Position numbers and translations under genes: made by a program. From the NCBI RefSeq assembly GCF_002197845.1, contig NZ_NIDE01000019.1, positions 372,001 to 436,000 of the forward strand: 64,000 nucleotides of DNA, given 5' to 3'. Under the pieces are notes generated by a model. It was given only the letters and a program-made list of their open reading frames with translations. It was not told where the DNA came from and made no database searches. Shown one piece after another: positions 1-8,759 of the stretch (the stretch's first letter is position 1; each line of letters starts with the position of its first letter). Source of the DNA: Fimbriiglobus ruber. Lineage in GTDB: Bacteria > Planctomycetota > Planctomycetia > Gemmatales > Gemmataceae.

Positions 1-29
1 TAAGAAGCCTTTCTTTCTACTGGTCGAGA

Positions 30-551
30 TCAAAGGCCTTTCCCGACGACTTCAACGATGTCTACTTTCACCGAGCCGCCTTTAAACAAATCCATGTATT
101 CCGGGTTCAAAATAAAGCCTGAATCTGCCGCAGTTTTGTATCCACCGCCCGGTGCGATGCCCACGTCATCATTCCGAACAGAGTAAATACAATACTTTTC
201 GACCGATGCACCCGAGAGACGCAGCCCATCTTGATCAAAGAATGTGATTCCCGCAAACACACCGCGAATGGGGTGATTGCCGGTGTTCTTCCATGCCACC
301 TTGACGCGATACGTTTTGCGACCCGCGGCAGTTACGAAAGGTTCGGCCGAGGCGGAAAGAACCTCCGCAGCAAATTTAGGTTGCTCGTCGCCGATTACGA
401 TCTCCTTCGCGGGAGATGATTGCCGTGTGGGTGAAGAAAAAGTGGGCTGAGCTTTATCGCTCAAGAGTAGCGAACAGCCCGCGTACAATGCAAAGAGAGC
501 CAGAATGATTCCCAGTAAAACTCCCGCCGCAACTTTGAAACTCGTTTCCAT
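30..551 (-). CDS. membrane-anchored protein with FxLYD-like domain
   Basis: 173-residue protein of unknown function. The ATG at 551 is chosen because the open frame upstream is Arg-rich and looks non-coding, whereas from this Met there is a clean signal anchor (about residues 6-30, VLLGIILALFALYAGCSLLL) that includes a possible lipobox Cys. The exported part has a segment of the kind VKVAWKNTGNHPIRGV..ITFFDQDG, which resembles the Ig-like FxLYD fold found in many secreted or lipid-anchored bacterial proteins. It is transcribed divergently from the M14 peptidase, with about 275 bp between the two starts. The location outside the cytoplasm is inferred from the anchor and the domain assignment is tentative. 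Confidence 0.65.
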   Translation of the reverse strand: METSFKVAAGVLLGIILALFALYAGCSLLLSDKAQPTFSSPTRQSSPAKEIVIGDEQPKFAAEVLSASAEPFVTAAGRKTYRVKVAWKNTGNHPIRGVFAGITFFDQDGLRLSGASVEKYCIYSVRNDDVGIAPGGGYKTAADSGFILNPEYMDLFKGGSVKVDIVEVVGKGL

Positions 552-825
552 GCGCCTCGCTCGCTTCGATGAAAAACTTCCGATTAAGCCATGAGAGCCG
601 ATTCTCCGGGACCGCCGGACGCCGGTCAAGAACGCGCGCGGAGCAGCGCGAAAACGTCGCGCGGTCGAACCCTTGAAAACAAGGCGTTCCTGAAATGGGA
701 GGCGTAAAAATGCCTTGGAAATTGCGCGAGGTGGTCGCGCCGACATCGTTGACCGGGAATATTCTGAAGTCACCTGGTCTCGGCGACCCCGCCGATGCCG
801 CCTTTCGGCCCGCGGAGTACGTCCG

Positions 826-2451
826 ATGTTCGCCGCGATCACGCTCGCCCTTCTCGCTCCCGCCGTCGCCGACCTACCCCGGTCGCGGGCCGAACAGACC
901 GACTACACAGAGACGAGCCGACTCGACGACGTGAACCGGTTCTTTTCCGACCTGCAACAGCACTCCGACTTCGTCCGGGTCGGGTCGTTCGGGAAGTCCC
1001 GGGAGGGGCGCGACCTGCCGTTCGTCGTCCTGGCCGACCCACCCGTGGCTCACCCGAGGGACGCGCGGGCCACAGGCAAGCCGGTCGTACTCGTGATGGC
1101 CAACATCCACGCCGGGGAGGTCGAAGGCAAGGAGGCGGTTCAGCACCTCGCCCGCCGGGTCGTGGCCGGTGACCTGAAGCCCCTCCTGGGGTCGCTCGTA
1201 CTCCTCATCGCCCCGGTTTACAACGTCGACGGGAACGAGAAGATCGACGTGATGAACCGGACCGCCCAGAACGGCCCGGTCGCAGGAGTCGGGGTCCGCG
1301 AGAACGCCGACGGGTTGGACCTGAACCGGGACTTCATGAAGCTCGACTCCCCAGAGGCCCGCGCCCTCGTCGGCTTGTTCGACCGCTGGGATCCGCTTTT
1401 GATCGTGGACCTGCACACCACGAACGGGTCGTACCACGGGTATCACCTGACGTACTCGATCCCGCTCAACCCGGCCACGGACCCCCGGTTGGCGGTCCAA
1501 CACCGGGAAACGCTGATCCCGGCCCTGGCCCGGACCATGTCCGACCGGCACAAGTTTCGGACCTACTACTACGGCAACTTCTCGGGGGCGAACCCGCGGC
1601 CGTTGGCGGCCGACGGCTTGTCCTGGCAGGCGTTCAGCCCGGCCCCCCGGGTCGGCACCAACTACTTCGGATTGCGGAACCGGTTCTCGATCCTGTCCGA
1701 GGCGTACAGCTACATGACCTTCCGCCGGCGGGTCGAGGTCACGGAGGCGTTCGTCGAAGAGATCTGGAAGTACGTCGCAGCCAACGCGGCCGAGATGACC
1801 GAGGTCGCCCGCCGGGCCGACGCCGACGCGGTCCGCCGGGGGCGGACCGGACCGCCCGTGAAGATCGGGGCAGCCCACCGGCCGAAGGCACTGTCGGCCC
1901 CGGTGGACATCCTGGTCGGGGAGGTGAAGGCGGTCCGCAACCCGCGGTCCGGCCGCGATATGACGGCGATGGTCGAGGACAAGTTTGTTCCGCTGCGGGT
2001 GCCGGACTTCGGGGCGTTCGAGGCGACCCGGACGGTGGACGCGGCACGTATGTATCTGTTTCCGCCGGGCGGGACCGGCAAGGCGGCGGCGGACAACCTC
2101 CGCCAGCACGGGGTGGTTGTCGAGGAACTGACCGCGGCCCTGACGGCAGACGTCGAGACGGTCGTTGTGGAGGGCATCACGCGAGGCGAAAAACCGTCTC
2201 AAGGCCACCGGGAGGTCCGCCTCGCGGGGCAGACCCGGGCCGGGCGGGCCACGTTCCCGGCGGGGACGGTCGTGGTGCGGACGGCGCAACCTCTCGGTAC
2301 GCTCGCCGCGTACCTGCTGGACCCGGAGAGCGACGACGGGCTGACCACGTGGAACGTGTTCGACCCCGACCTGGCGGTCGGGCGAGCGCACCCGGTGGCC
2401 CGGTTACGGGGGGATGTTCGGCTTGCCGCCAAGGTGGTCGGCGGGCCGTAA
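826..2451 (+). CDS. secreted M14-family zinc carboxypeptidase
   Basis: 541-residue exported metallopeptidase predicted to remove C-terminal residues from peptides outside the cytoplasm. The start at 826 gives a signal peptide (MFAAITLALLAPAVA); the open frame further upstream is Arg-rich and unlikely to be coding. M14 zinc ligands are visible as H95 and E98 in NIHAGEVEGKE and H197 in VDLHTTNG. DGLDLNRDF fits the substrate-binding Asn-Arg pair and a later SEAYSY can supply the catalytic Glu. The last 150 residues lie outside the peptidase core and look like a beta-rich accessory region. The cupin-like gene starts 13 bp after its stop, so co-transcription is likely. The family is secure; the substrate is unknown. 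Confidence 0.87.
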   Translation: MFAAITLALLAPAVADLPRSRAEQTDYTETSRLDDVNRFFSDLQQHSDFVRVGSFGKSREGRDLPFVVLADPPVAHPRDARATGKPVVLVMANIHAGEVEGKEAVQHLARRVVAGDLKPLLGSLVLLIAPVYNVDGNEKIDVMNRTAQNGPVAGVGVRENADGLDLNRDFMKLDSPEARALVGLFDRWDPLLIVDLHTTNGSYHGYHLTYSIPLNPATDPRLAVQHRETLIPALARTMSDRHKFRTYYYGNFSGANPRPLAADGLSWQAFSPAPRVGTNYFGLRNRFSILSEAYSYMTFRRRVEVTEAFVEEIWKYVAANAAEMTEVARRADADAVRRGRTGPPVKIGAAHRPKALSAPVDILVGEVKAVRNPRSGRDMTAMVEDKFVPLRVPDFGAFEATRTVDAARMYLFPPGGTGKAAADNLRQHGVVVEELTAALTADVETVVVEGITRGEKPSQGHREVRLAGQTRAGRATFPAGTVVVRTAQPLGTLAAYLLDPESDDGLTTWNVFDPDLAVGRAHPVARLRGDVRLAAKVVGGP

Positions 2452-2464
2452 CTTGGGACGAAAC

Positions 2465-3265
2465 ATGAAAAACGCCTGGAAACAACGGTGTACGTTCGAT
2501 CAACTCGCGACCTGCGACCGCCCAACCCTCGACCGTTATGTTCGTGCCGGAAGACCGTTCGTGGTGCCCGGGCTTGCGGGCCGATGGCCCGCGTGCGAGC
2601 GGTGGACGCCGGAATACCTCGCCGCCGCGGGCGGGGACACGCTCATTCCGGTGAGCCACTACCCCGACGGCGTCACACTGGCGGGCAAGGTCGAGATGAC
2701 CGTGGGCGACTACCTCGCCGCCATCTCGGCCACGCCGGAGAGTTGGCAGCACCACTACATGGAGTCAGTCGAGTTGGCGGAGCTTTCGGAAGCGTTGTAC
2801 CAGGACGCACCGGTCCCGACCGACCTCGATAACCTGCCCGGGGTTTCGGACACCGTTTTCTTTGGCTTGAACACCGGAAGTTGCTGCCACATCCACGCCC
2901 ACGAGGAAGCGGTCGTCTTCCAGGTCGTGGGGACCAAGGTCTTCACCTTATACCCGCCGGAAGACGTCCGGCACCTCTACTTCGAGCCGATCACCCAGGA
3001 CTACCGCCGCAGCCGAGTCGTGTTCCCGGAGGTGGACTACCGGCGGTTCCCCCTCGCCCGTCGATTGAACAGGATCGACGTGGTTCTGAAACCGGGGGAC
3101 GCCCTCTATCTCCCAGTCCACTGGGCCCATTGGACGGCCGCGGAGGGATTCACTTTCACGCTGACGCGGTTCTTCCAGGCCCGGCTCCGCCACTATCGCT
3201 TCCCGTCACCGGGCATCCGGTGCATTCTGGGGCGGCTGATCCAGTTGATGCGTGACCGGAAGTGA
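2465..3265 (+). CDS. cupin-like (JmjC/Cupin_8) putative Fe(II)/2-oxoglutarate oxygenase
   Basis: 266 residues, starting at the ATG 13 bp after the M14 peptidase stop. A longer frame exists upstream but overlaps that gene. The N-terminal part has the Cupin_8 pattern of a short helical lead (RPFVVPGLAGRWPACERWT). The metal site is visible as CHIHAHEEAVVFQVVGTKVFTLYPPED near residue 140 and a distal His in DALYLPVHWAHWT near residue 218, the double-stranded beta-helix geometry of FIH-like hydroxylases. Such enzymes hydroxylate protein side chains or small molecules; the substrate here is unknown. The two-gene arrangement with a secreted peptidase does not reveal the pathway. Confidence 0.8.
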   Translation: MKNAWKQRCTFDQLATCDRPTLDRYVRAGRPFVVPGLAGRWPACERWTPEYLAAAGGDTLIPVSHYPDGVTLAGKVEMTVGDYLAAISATPESWQHHYMESVELAELSEALYQDAPVPTDLDNLPGVSDTVFFGLNTGSCCHIHAHEEAVVFQVVGTKVFTLYPPEDVRHLYFEPITQDYRRSRVVFPEVDYRRFPLARRLNRIDVVLKPGDALYLPVHWAHWTAAEGFTFTLTRFFQARLRHYRFPSPGIRCILGRLIQLMRDRK

Positions 3266-3330
3266 AGCGAAAAACGGAGACTTCTGGCTCGACGCGACTG
3301 CACCCGGCGCGATGTTATGAGGTGGACTTT

Positions 3331-3498
3331 ATTTGGAGTGCGGCGCTGTACCGCCGCTGTTGTTTTTGTTTCTGGCATCCGAAGCGTCGCTGAGCGCTAA
3401 GCGGACCCCGGATAGCTGGCACGGGACGCGACCTTGGCAGGGGCTAAATTGGGCTAATCCCGAAACAAAAGCGGCGGTACAGCGCCGCACTCCAAATC
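3331..3498. repeat. inverted pair of REP-like palindromic elements
   Basis: Two arms of about 36-42 bp face each other at 3331-3372 and 3462-3498. Each arm contains the hairpin GCGGCG-ctgtac-CGCCGC flanked by ATTTGGAGT on the outer side and an A/T-rich tract (TTTTGTTTC and its complement) on the inner side. About 90 bp of unrelated sequence lie between them. A second pair of the same family lies at 42074-42222. They sit between the convergent cupin and EF-hand genes. Structure and intergenic placement match REP/BIME elements, which are normally mobilised by a REP-associated transposase; none is in this window. Confidence 0.8.
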
Positions 3499-3546
3499 TT
3501 GTCGCGTCGAGCGAGAAGTATCGAAAAACGCCTGTAAATCGACGTA

Positions 3547-5055
3547 TTATTTCGCCACGGCTTCGTCGGACGAGATGAGCCCGTCGTGATCGGCGTCGAG
3601 TTTGCGGAAGGCGTCGTCGCTGCCGACGAACTCGCGGCGCGAGACGTCGCCGTCGCGGTTGCGGTCCATCGCCTGGAACCAAACGGGGCCGACGCGGGGC
3701 AGGATTCGCAGGAGCGACTGGGGACGACCGCGGCTCGCGACGATGCGGACGGTGCGGGGTAATTTCGATGCCTCGAAATGCCCGCCGGGCGCGCAGCCGA
3801 GGGCCGTCAGGCGCGCCCAGGCGATGCGGAGTTCCCGGACCGAGAGCGCACCGTCGCCGTCGGCGTCAAGTACCTCGAATAAACCCCGTCCGTGGTCGAA
3901 AATCGTGACAGTGACTTGCGCGCCGACGAGGTGGCTCCGCAACGCGAGGTACGCTTCCCACTCGGACCGCGCGAGGCGGTGGTTCCCGTTGCGGTCCGCG
4001 AACGCGAAGTGGTCGCGGAGGTGCGCGTTCCCGGCGTTCTTCACTTCCGCGGCGTCGAGAAAACCGTCGCCGTCGGCGTCAGCGGCGGCAAACCGTTCGA
4101 GGGCGGCTTTCCGACCGGCCGTGAAGTCGTCGATCAAAGTCGACGGCACGGTGTACGTCACGAAACGAATCCCCGTCGGGCCGCCCGGCGTTTGCGTCGC
4201 GTCGTCGTCGCCGGGCTTCCGGTCTCCCAACTGGAATGTGATCGAAGCATTCCCCACCGACTTTCGCAATAGCGTGAGTTCGGTGTCACTTAGAACACCG
4301 TCGCCGTTCGTATCGGCGGTAAACCGAGTCGTGTGAGCGGGAAGAGGAACCGGCTCTTTGAGATTCGCCGGCAATCGCACGAGGGGAAAATCGGCGAGTA
4401 ATTTCGGTAACGTCTGGGAAGTTGTCGGGGGCAATAGCATTGCGCTACCAACCGAGCCGGGGTACATGGTCCGGGCGACCAACTCGGTCGGTCGGATCAG
4501 TTCGTCGTCGTCTTGATCGAGGGCACTAAGGGCGACGTCCGCTCGTTTCCATTCGGCCTCGGAAACCTGGCCGTCGTGGTTCGCGTCGAGATGTTTGAGC
4601 AGTGCGTCCGTGAGTACCGAGCCCGGTACGGCTTGCGCGGCGCCGATTTGTGGCGCGTCGATCATCTGCCGGTGGTAGTACGCGGCGAGTTCTTCGCGGG
4701 TGACTTTGCCGTCCGACGGCGCCGTATCCAACTCGCCCCACGCGGCCGCTTGCGGAACCGCCCACTGGTAGCCCCAGTCGAGTTGTCGGACCCGCAGCGC
4801 CGAGAGAACCCGCTTCGCCTCCTGCTCGTCGAGCGAACCATTTCCGTCCACGTCGGCGTCCGCGAAGATCGCCGCGACGGCCTCAGACCATTTGTCGGCA
4901 AACGGCCTACGGTTCACTTCCGCGGCGAGAGCCAGCACCGAGAGCCGGTCCGTGGACACGACGAGAAATTCGGCCGCCGGGCGGCTCTCCGTCGGCGGAG
5001 TTGCGTTGAGGGTGGCGGCCAGGGCGATCGGGATGGCGGCGAGGAGCCGTTTCAC
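3547..5055 (-). CDS. secreted multi-EF-hand calcium-binding protein
   Basis: 502 residues from a GTG start at 5055. That start overlaps the TGA of the upstream DUF1501 gene as GTGA, which indicates translational coupling and decides the start. The N-terminus MKRLLAAIPIALAATLNA is a signal peptide. At least nine EF-hand-type loops follow, among them DADVDGNGSLDEQE, DANHDGQVSEAE, DTNGDGVLSDTE, DADGDGFLDAAE, DADGDGALSVRE and DADHDGLISSDE. Several have the full Asp-x-Asp-x-Asp-Gly calcium ligation pattern and a few, such as DQDDDELIRPTE, are degenerate. It is the last gene of the minus-strand cluster. Calcium binding is well supported; the partner or structural role is unknown. Confidence 0.85.
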   Translation of the reverse strand: MKRLLAAIPIALAATLNATPPTESRPAAEFLVVSTDRLSVLALAAEVNRRPFADKWSEAVAAIFADADVDGNGSLDEQEAKRVLSALRVRQLDWGYQWAVPQAAAWGELDTAPSDGKVTREELAAYYHRQMIDAPQIGAAQAVPGSVLTDALLKHLDANHDGQVSEAEWKRADVALSALDQDDDELIRPTELVARTMYPGSVGSAMLLPPTTSQTLPKLLADFPLVRLPANLKEPVPLPAHTTRFTADTNGDGVLSDTELTLLRKSVGNASITFQLGDRKPGDDDATQTPGGPTGIRFVTYTVPSTLIDDFTAGRKAALERFAAADADGDGFLDAAEVKNAGNAHLRDHFAFADRNGNHRLARSEWEAYLALRSHLVGAQVTVTIFDHGRGLFEVLDADGDGALSVRELRIAWARLTALGCAPGGHFEASKLPRTVRIVASRGRPQSLLRILPRVGPVWFQAMDRNRDGDVSRREFVGSDDAFRKLDADHDGLISSDEAVAK

Positions 5056-6359
5056 GCGAGAACCTCCTCGACGGCCCGGGCGGACTTGTCCACGATGCGG
5101 ATCGGCCGCCCGACGTTCGACAGGTTCTGCTTGAGCGGGTCGATACCCAGGGCCCGGCAGATCGTCGCGAGGAAGTCCGGCACGCTCACGGCACGCTCCT
5201 CGACTTCCGTCCCGTCGGCACTGGTGCGGCCTGCGGCAAGACCGCCTTTCACGCCGCCGCCTGCGATCACGGTACTCCAGGCTTTCGGGTAGTGGTCCCG
5301 GCCGTTGCCGGTGTTGATCGACGGCGTCCGGCCGAACTCGCCGGCCCACACGACGGTCGTCGTGGCGAGGAGGCCGCGGTCCTTGAGGTCGAGCAGCAAC
5401 GACGACCACCCGGAGTCGAGAGCCGGGGTCAGCCGGTGGAGGGCGTCGAAGTTCTGGTTGTGCGTGTCCCACCCGTCGAGCCCGACTTCCACGAACGGCA
5501 CGCCGCGCTCGACGAGGCGGCGGGCGAGCAGACACCCCTGGCCGAAGGGCGTGCGGCCGTAGCGGTCGCGTGCGGCCGCCGGTTCGTCGTCGAGTTGGAA
5601 GGCGCGGGCCGCGTCCGGGCGCATGAGCCGCTCGGCCCGTTCGGCCGCCCCGCGGTGGGCGCCGGGCAACTCGCCGGCGCGGTCCGTCGCGAATACGCGG
5701 TCCACCTCGGCGAGCAGGTCGAGCCGCTCGGCGTATTCCGCCCCGTTCACGCCGGCTGCACGCTCTAGATTGGGCACCCGCAGCAGGTCCGCGGCCGAGA
5801 CGTCCGCGCGGTCACTCTCGCCGATCGCGAGCGGCGTGTACCGCGGGCCGAGGAACCCGGCCCCGGTGCCGAGCCCGAACGCCCGCTCGCGCAGCGGCGG
5901 GCAGATGCGGACGTAGCCCGGCAGGTCGGCCGCCGGGTCGTCCAGTTCCTTCGCCACGAGCGCGCCGAAGCCCGGGAACTGAATCGCCCCCAACGGGAGG
6001 TTGCCGGTTCGCATGATGAACGCGGCCCGCCCGTGGTCGCCCTCCTTGGTGGACATCGAGCGAATCACCGCGAGGTGGTCCGCCAGGCGGGCGACCTTCG
6101 GCAGCAACTCGCTGACGCGGAGCCCGGGCACGTTCGTCGCGATCTCCTTGAGCGGCCCGCCGTTCTTGTGGCCCGGTTTCAGGTCGAAGAGGTCGATCGT
6201 ACTCGGCCCGCCGTTCATCCAGAGGACGATGCACGACCGCTTGCGGCTCGGGTTGCGGGCGGCGTCGGCGGCGAGGGCCGGGAGCCACCCGCTCGCGCCG
6301 AGACTCGCCATAGCCCCGAGGAGGTAACCGCGGCGGGAGAGGTGGTCAGAATCTCGCAT
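5052..6359 (-). CDS. DUF1501 family secreted protein
   Basis: 435 residues from the ATG at 6359; a TTG at 6371 in the same frame is less likely. The N-terminus SRRGYLLGAMASLGASGWLPALA is a Tat-type signal. DUF1501 proteins are alkaline-phosphatase-fold proteins highly expanded in planctomycetes; recognisable segments are CIVLWMNGGPSTIDLFDLKPG, EGDHGRAAFIMRTG, VEVGLDGWDTHNQNF and VVWAGEFGRTPSIN..GRDHYP. The gene begins 8 bp after the DUF1549/DUF1553 stop, the linkage usual in this phylum, and its own stop overlaps the EF-hand gene start. The biochemical role is not established; proposals link the pair to breakdown of complex substrates. Confidence 0.9.
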   Translation of the reverse strand: MRDSDHLSRRGYLLGAMASLGASGWLPALAADAARNPSRKRSCIVLWMNGGPSTIDLFDLKPGHKNGGPLKEIATNVPGLRVSELLPKVARLADHLAVIRSMSTKEGDHGRAAFIMRTGNLPLGAIQFPGFGALVAKELDDPAADLPGYVRICPPLRERAFGLGTGAGFLGPRYTPLAIGESDRADVSAADLLRVPNLERAAGVNGAEYAERLDLLAEVDRVFATDRAGELPGAHRGAAERAERLMRPDAARAFQLDDEPAAARDRYGRTPFGQGCLLARRLVERGVPFVEVGLDGWDTHNQNFDALHRLTPALDSGWSSLLLDLKDRGLLATTTVVWAGEFGRTPSINTGNGRDHYPKAWSTVIAGGGVKGGLAAGRTSADGTEVEERAVSVPDFLATICRALGIDPLKQNLSNVGRPIRIVDKSARAVEEVLA

Positions 6360-6367
6360 GGTCGCTC

Positions 6368-7846
6368 TCAATGAATGACGGCGAATTCGTGGCTGTTCAA
6401 GAGTACCCAGAAGACCGAGGCGAGGGCCCGGCGCGGGTCGCGGGCGGCGCCGCCTTTATCGACCAACGCAATCAATCGATCGCGCTCCTCGGGTCGCGGG
6501 AGGCGCGAATAGGCGGCGAGGTACAGGGCGTCGACGCGGCCGGCCGTGTCGAGGAAGGGGGCGTCGGCGACGGCCGTCAGTGTGCCCCCTCCGGCCGGCG
6601 AGGTCGCGTCCGTCAGGGTCTTGCTGTTCATCAGCGTGAGCGATTGAAGAATGGTGCGGCCCGCTTCGGTCGGCCGTTCCGGGCGACCGAAGCGGGCCAG
6701 GAAACTTGCCCGGTCCGCCTCCCGGGGGTCGAGGCCGGCGGCGAGAATCACGCTGTCGAACAGTTGATCCCCGCTCATGGACCGGAGCGCGAACCGCGAG
6801 AACAGGTGCGGCGGGTTCGCCGACGGGCCGGCGCTCGCGAGTTGATAGGCCCGCGTCCGGGTAAGAGCCCGGATCAGGAACTGGAGGTCGAAGCCGCTCT
6901 CCGCGAACGCCTCCGCCAGGTCGTCGAGCAATTCGGGGTGGCTCGGCTTCATCGCGCCGCTGAGGTCGTCGAGCGGTTCGACGAGCCCGGTCCCGAAGAA
7001 GTCGGCCCAGGCGCGGTTCACCGCGTTCTTCGCGAAGTACGGGTTCTTCGACGACACCAGCCAGTCGGTGAGCGCCAAGCGCCCCGCCGCCGCGGTCGGC
7101 TCGCCCGCCCACTTCGGCTCGGAGCCGTCGACGAATTTCGCGGTCACTTCCGTCTTCGAGTTCGGCGGGGTGAGTTTCAGCACCCGACGGCCCTGCGCGG
7201 TCGGGTCGGCGAAGAACGCGGCGAACTCCCAGAACTGGTCCTTCGTCCACCGGGCGAACGGGTGGTCGTGGCACTGGGCGCAGTCGATGTTCAGCCCGAG
7301 GAACGTCCGGGCCGTACTCCCGGCGAGGTTCGCCGGCTTGTACTCGTTCGCCTGGAGAAACACCTGGGCCGAGCGACCCGCGACCGGGCCGCCGGGCGCG
7401 GCGAGTAGCGAGCGGACCATGCGGTCGTAGGGCACATTGGCCCGTAGTTGACTCTGGAGCCAGTCCTCGAATTCGGGCTTGAGTTCTTCAAACTGGGTGG
7501 CCGACTGTGGCAGCCAGTGCTGGCACCAGACTTTCGCGAAGTGGGCCGCGGAGCCGGGTTGGGCGATCAGCCGATCGATCAGTTTCTCGCGCTTGTCCGG
7601 AGCCCGATCCGCGAGAAACGTGCGGACTTCCGTCACCGTCGGGATGCGACCGATCAGATCGAGGTGGACGCGGCGGAGGAACTCCGCGTCGTCCGCCCGG
7701 GCCGCCGGCGCGACATTCTCCTGTTTCCAGCGGGCCTCCAGGTGTTGATCGATGCGGCGGGCCAATGCGGCCGGGTCGCGCTCCGCCGCGGCCGCCGGAA
7801 AGGCGACGACCGTCATCACCGCGAAGAGGATCGGGAATCGGTTCAT
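6368..7846 (-). CDS. DUF1549 and DUF1553 domain protein
   Basis: 492 residues starting at MNRFPILFAVMTVVAFPAAAA, a signal peptide. The DUF1549 part covers about residues 25-240 and ends in the hallmark FLGLNIDCAQCHDHPFARW, a CxxCH haem-type motif. DUF1553 follows (LTDWLVSSKNPYFAKNAVNRAW, then FIRALTRTRAYQLAS-type helices). The planctomycete PSCyt1 cytochrome domain that often precedes these domains is absent, so this is a short version. It is followed closely by its usual partner DUF1501. Export and possible haem attachment are inferred from the signal and the CxxCH; the reaction is unknown. Confidence 0.9.
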   Translation of the reverse strand: MNRFPILFAVMTVVAFPAAAAERDPAALARRIDQHLEARWKQENVAPAARADDAEFLRRVHLDLIGRIPTVTEVRTFLADRAPDKREKLIDRLIAQPGSAAHFAKVWCQHWLPQSATQFEELKPEFEDWLQSQLRANVPYDRMVRSLLAAPGGPVAGRSAQVFLQANEYKPANLAGSTARTFLGLNIDCAQCHDHPFARWTKDQFWEFAAFFADPTAQGRRVLKLTPPNSKTEVTAKFVDGSEPKWAGEPTAAAGRLALTDWLVSSKNPYFAKNAVNRAWADFFGTGLVEPLDDLSGAMKPSHPELLDDLAEAFAESGFDLQFLIRALTRTRAYQLASAGPSANPPHLFSRFALRSMSGDQLFDSVILAAGLDPREADRASFLARFGRPERPTEAGRTILQSLTLMNSKTLTDATSPAGGGTLTAVADAPFLDTAGRVDALYLAAYSRLPRPEERDRLIALVDKGGAARDPRRALASVFWVLLNSHEFAVIH

Positions 7847-7857
7847 TCTGTCTCGGG

Positions 7858-8754
7858 TCAAAAGTCGTTGGGAGACACGAGTTCGCCGCCCTCGCGGGTG
7901 ACCAGGGCGTACATCACGTACACGTCCAGGCCGACCTTCAGGAATCGTACCGACCCGTCGGCGACGACGGCATACGCGCCGCCATCGTGGAACGAGTAAA
8001 AGATGTTGACGTTGTTGCAGTTGACGGCACACGGGCCGGGCGCGGATTTGCCGTCAGCCGTGTACGCCCGGACGTAGTTGCCGTTCCACGCCGCCCAGGT
8101 GTTCTTCTCGTTCGGCGGCACTTTATCTTGCTTGACCCCCATCTGCCACACTTGAGGGCGGCCCGCGTCCTCCCCGATGATGAGCGTGGTCGACAGCCCG
8201 TCGGGGATTTCCGACCGCTTGCGGGCTTCGTCCACCGGCATCGCCCCGTGCTTCGAGGTGCCGGGCGGGAACACGTCGGGAATTAGCATGTCGGTGAACC
8301 CGCTCACGCCGAAGTAGTCCGCCGGCGGCACGGCGTACTTCGTCCCGCCCTCGCTGCCAGTCATCAGGCGGTCGGGGTCGGGCGTCGCGGGGCACTCGAA
8401 GAACGCGAGGTGGGTCTTCGCGAGTTTCTGATTGTCCGGGTGAACCCAGTCGAGTTCCCAGTCATACTGACGGTAAAGTTTCTCTTCCCCGAGGTGGGGC
8501 AGCAGTAGCGTGGCCCACCCGCTGAGTGGGGCCTTGAAGCGATGGCTGTACGGCAGGTGGTCGGCGTTCGCGTCGGCGTAGGCGTGGACTGCCGTGCCGA
8601 GTCTCCGCAGATTCTGCTCGCACGTCGACCGCGCCGCCGTCGCGCGGGCTTTCTGAACCCCGGGTAGGGCCATCCCGCCCAGGAGCCCGACGACCGCGAT
8701 CAGGACGGCGGCATCAACGAGTGTGAGCCCGCGGCGAGTGGTGTTGCGAATCAT
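7858..8754 (-). CDS. DUF1559 pseudopilin-like protein, divergent paralogue
   Basis: 298 residues. The ATG at 8754 is preferred because GAGGGG sits 8 bases upstream; a GTG at 8763 overlaps the previous stop as GTGA and is the alternative. The N-terminus MIRNTTRRGLTLVDAAVLIAVVGLLGGMALPGVQKARA is a type IV pilin-like prepilin helix, but the usual [15 protein letters not shown] is altered: the Glu at mature position +5 is replaced by Asp (TLVDAAV). The H-X9-DG C-terminal signature of DUF1559 is present (YSFHDGGAYAVVADGSVRFLK). It lies 5 bp after a canonical DUF1559 gene and may be its duplicate. Function in planctomycetes is unknown. Confidence 0.88.
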   Translation of the reverse strand: MIRNTTRRGLTLVDAAVLIAVVGLLGGMALPGVQKARATAARSTCEQNLRRLGTAVHAYADANADHLPYSHRFKAPLSGWATLLLPHLGEEKLYRQYDWELDWVHPDNQKLAKTHLAFFECPATPDPDRLMTGSEGGTKYAVPPADYFGVSGFTDMLIPDVFPPGTSKHGAMPVDEARKRSEIPDGLSTTLIIGEDAGRPQVWQMGVKQDKVPPNEKNTWAAWNGNYVRAYTADGKSAPGPCAVNCNNVNIFYSFHDGGAYAVVADGSVRFLKVGLDVYVMYALVTREGGELVSPNDF

Positions 8755-8759
8755 GCCGG

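Noticed and set aside
874-2391. Large minus-strand frame opposite the M14 peptidase
   Set aside because: The plus-strand gene has signal peptide and all zinc ligands; the antisense product has none.
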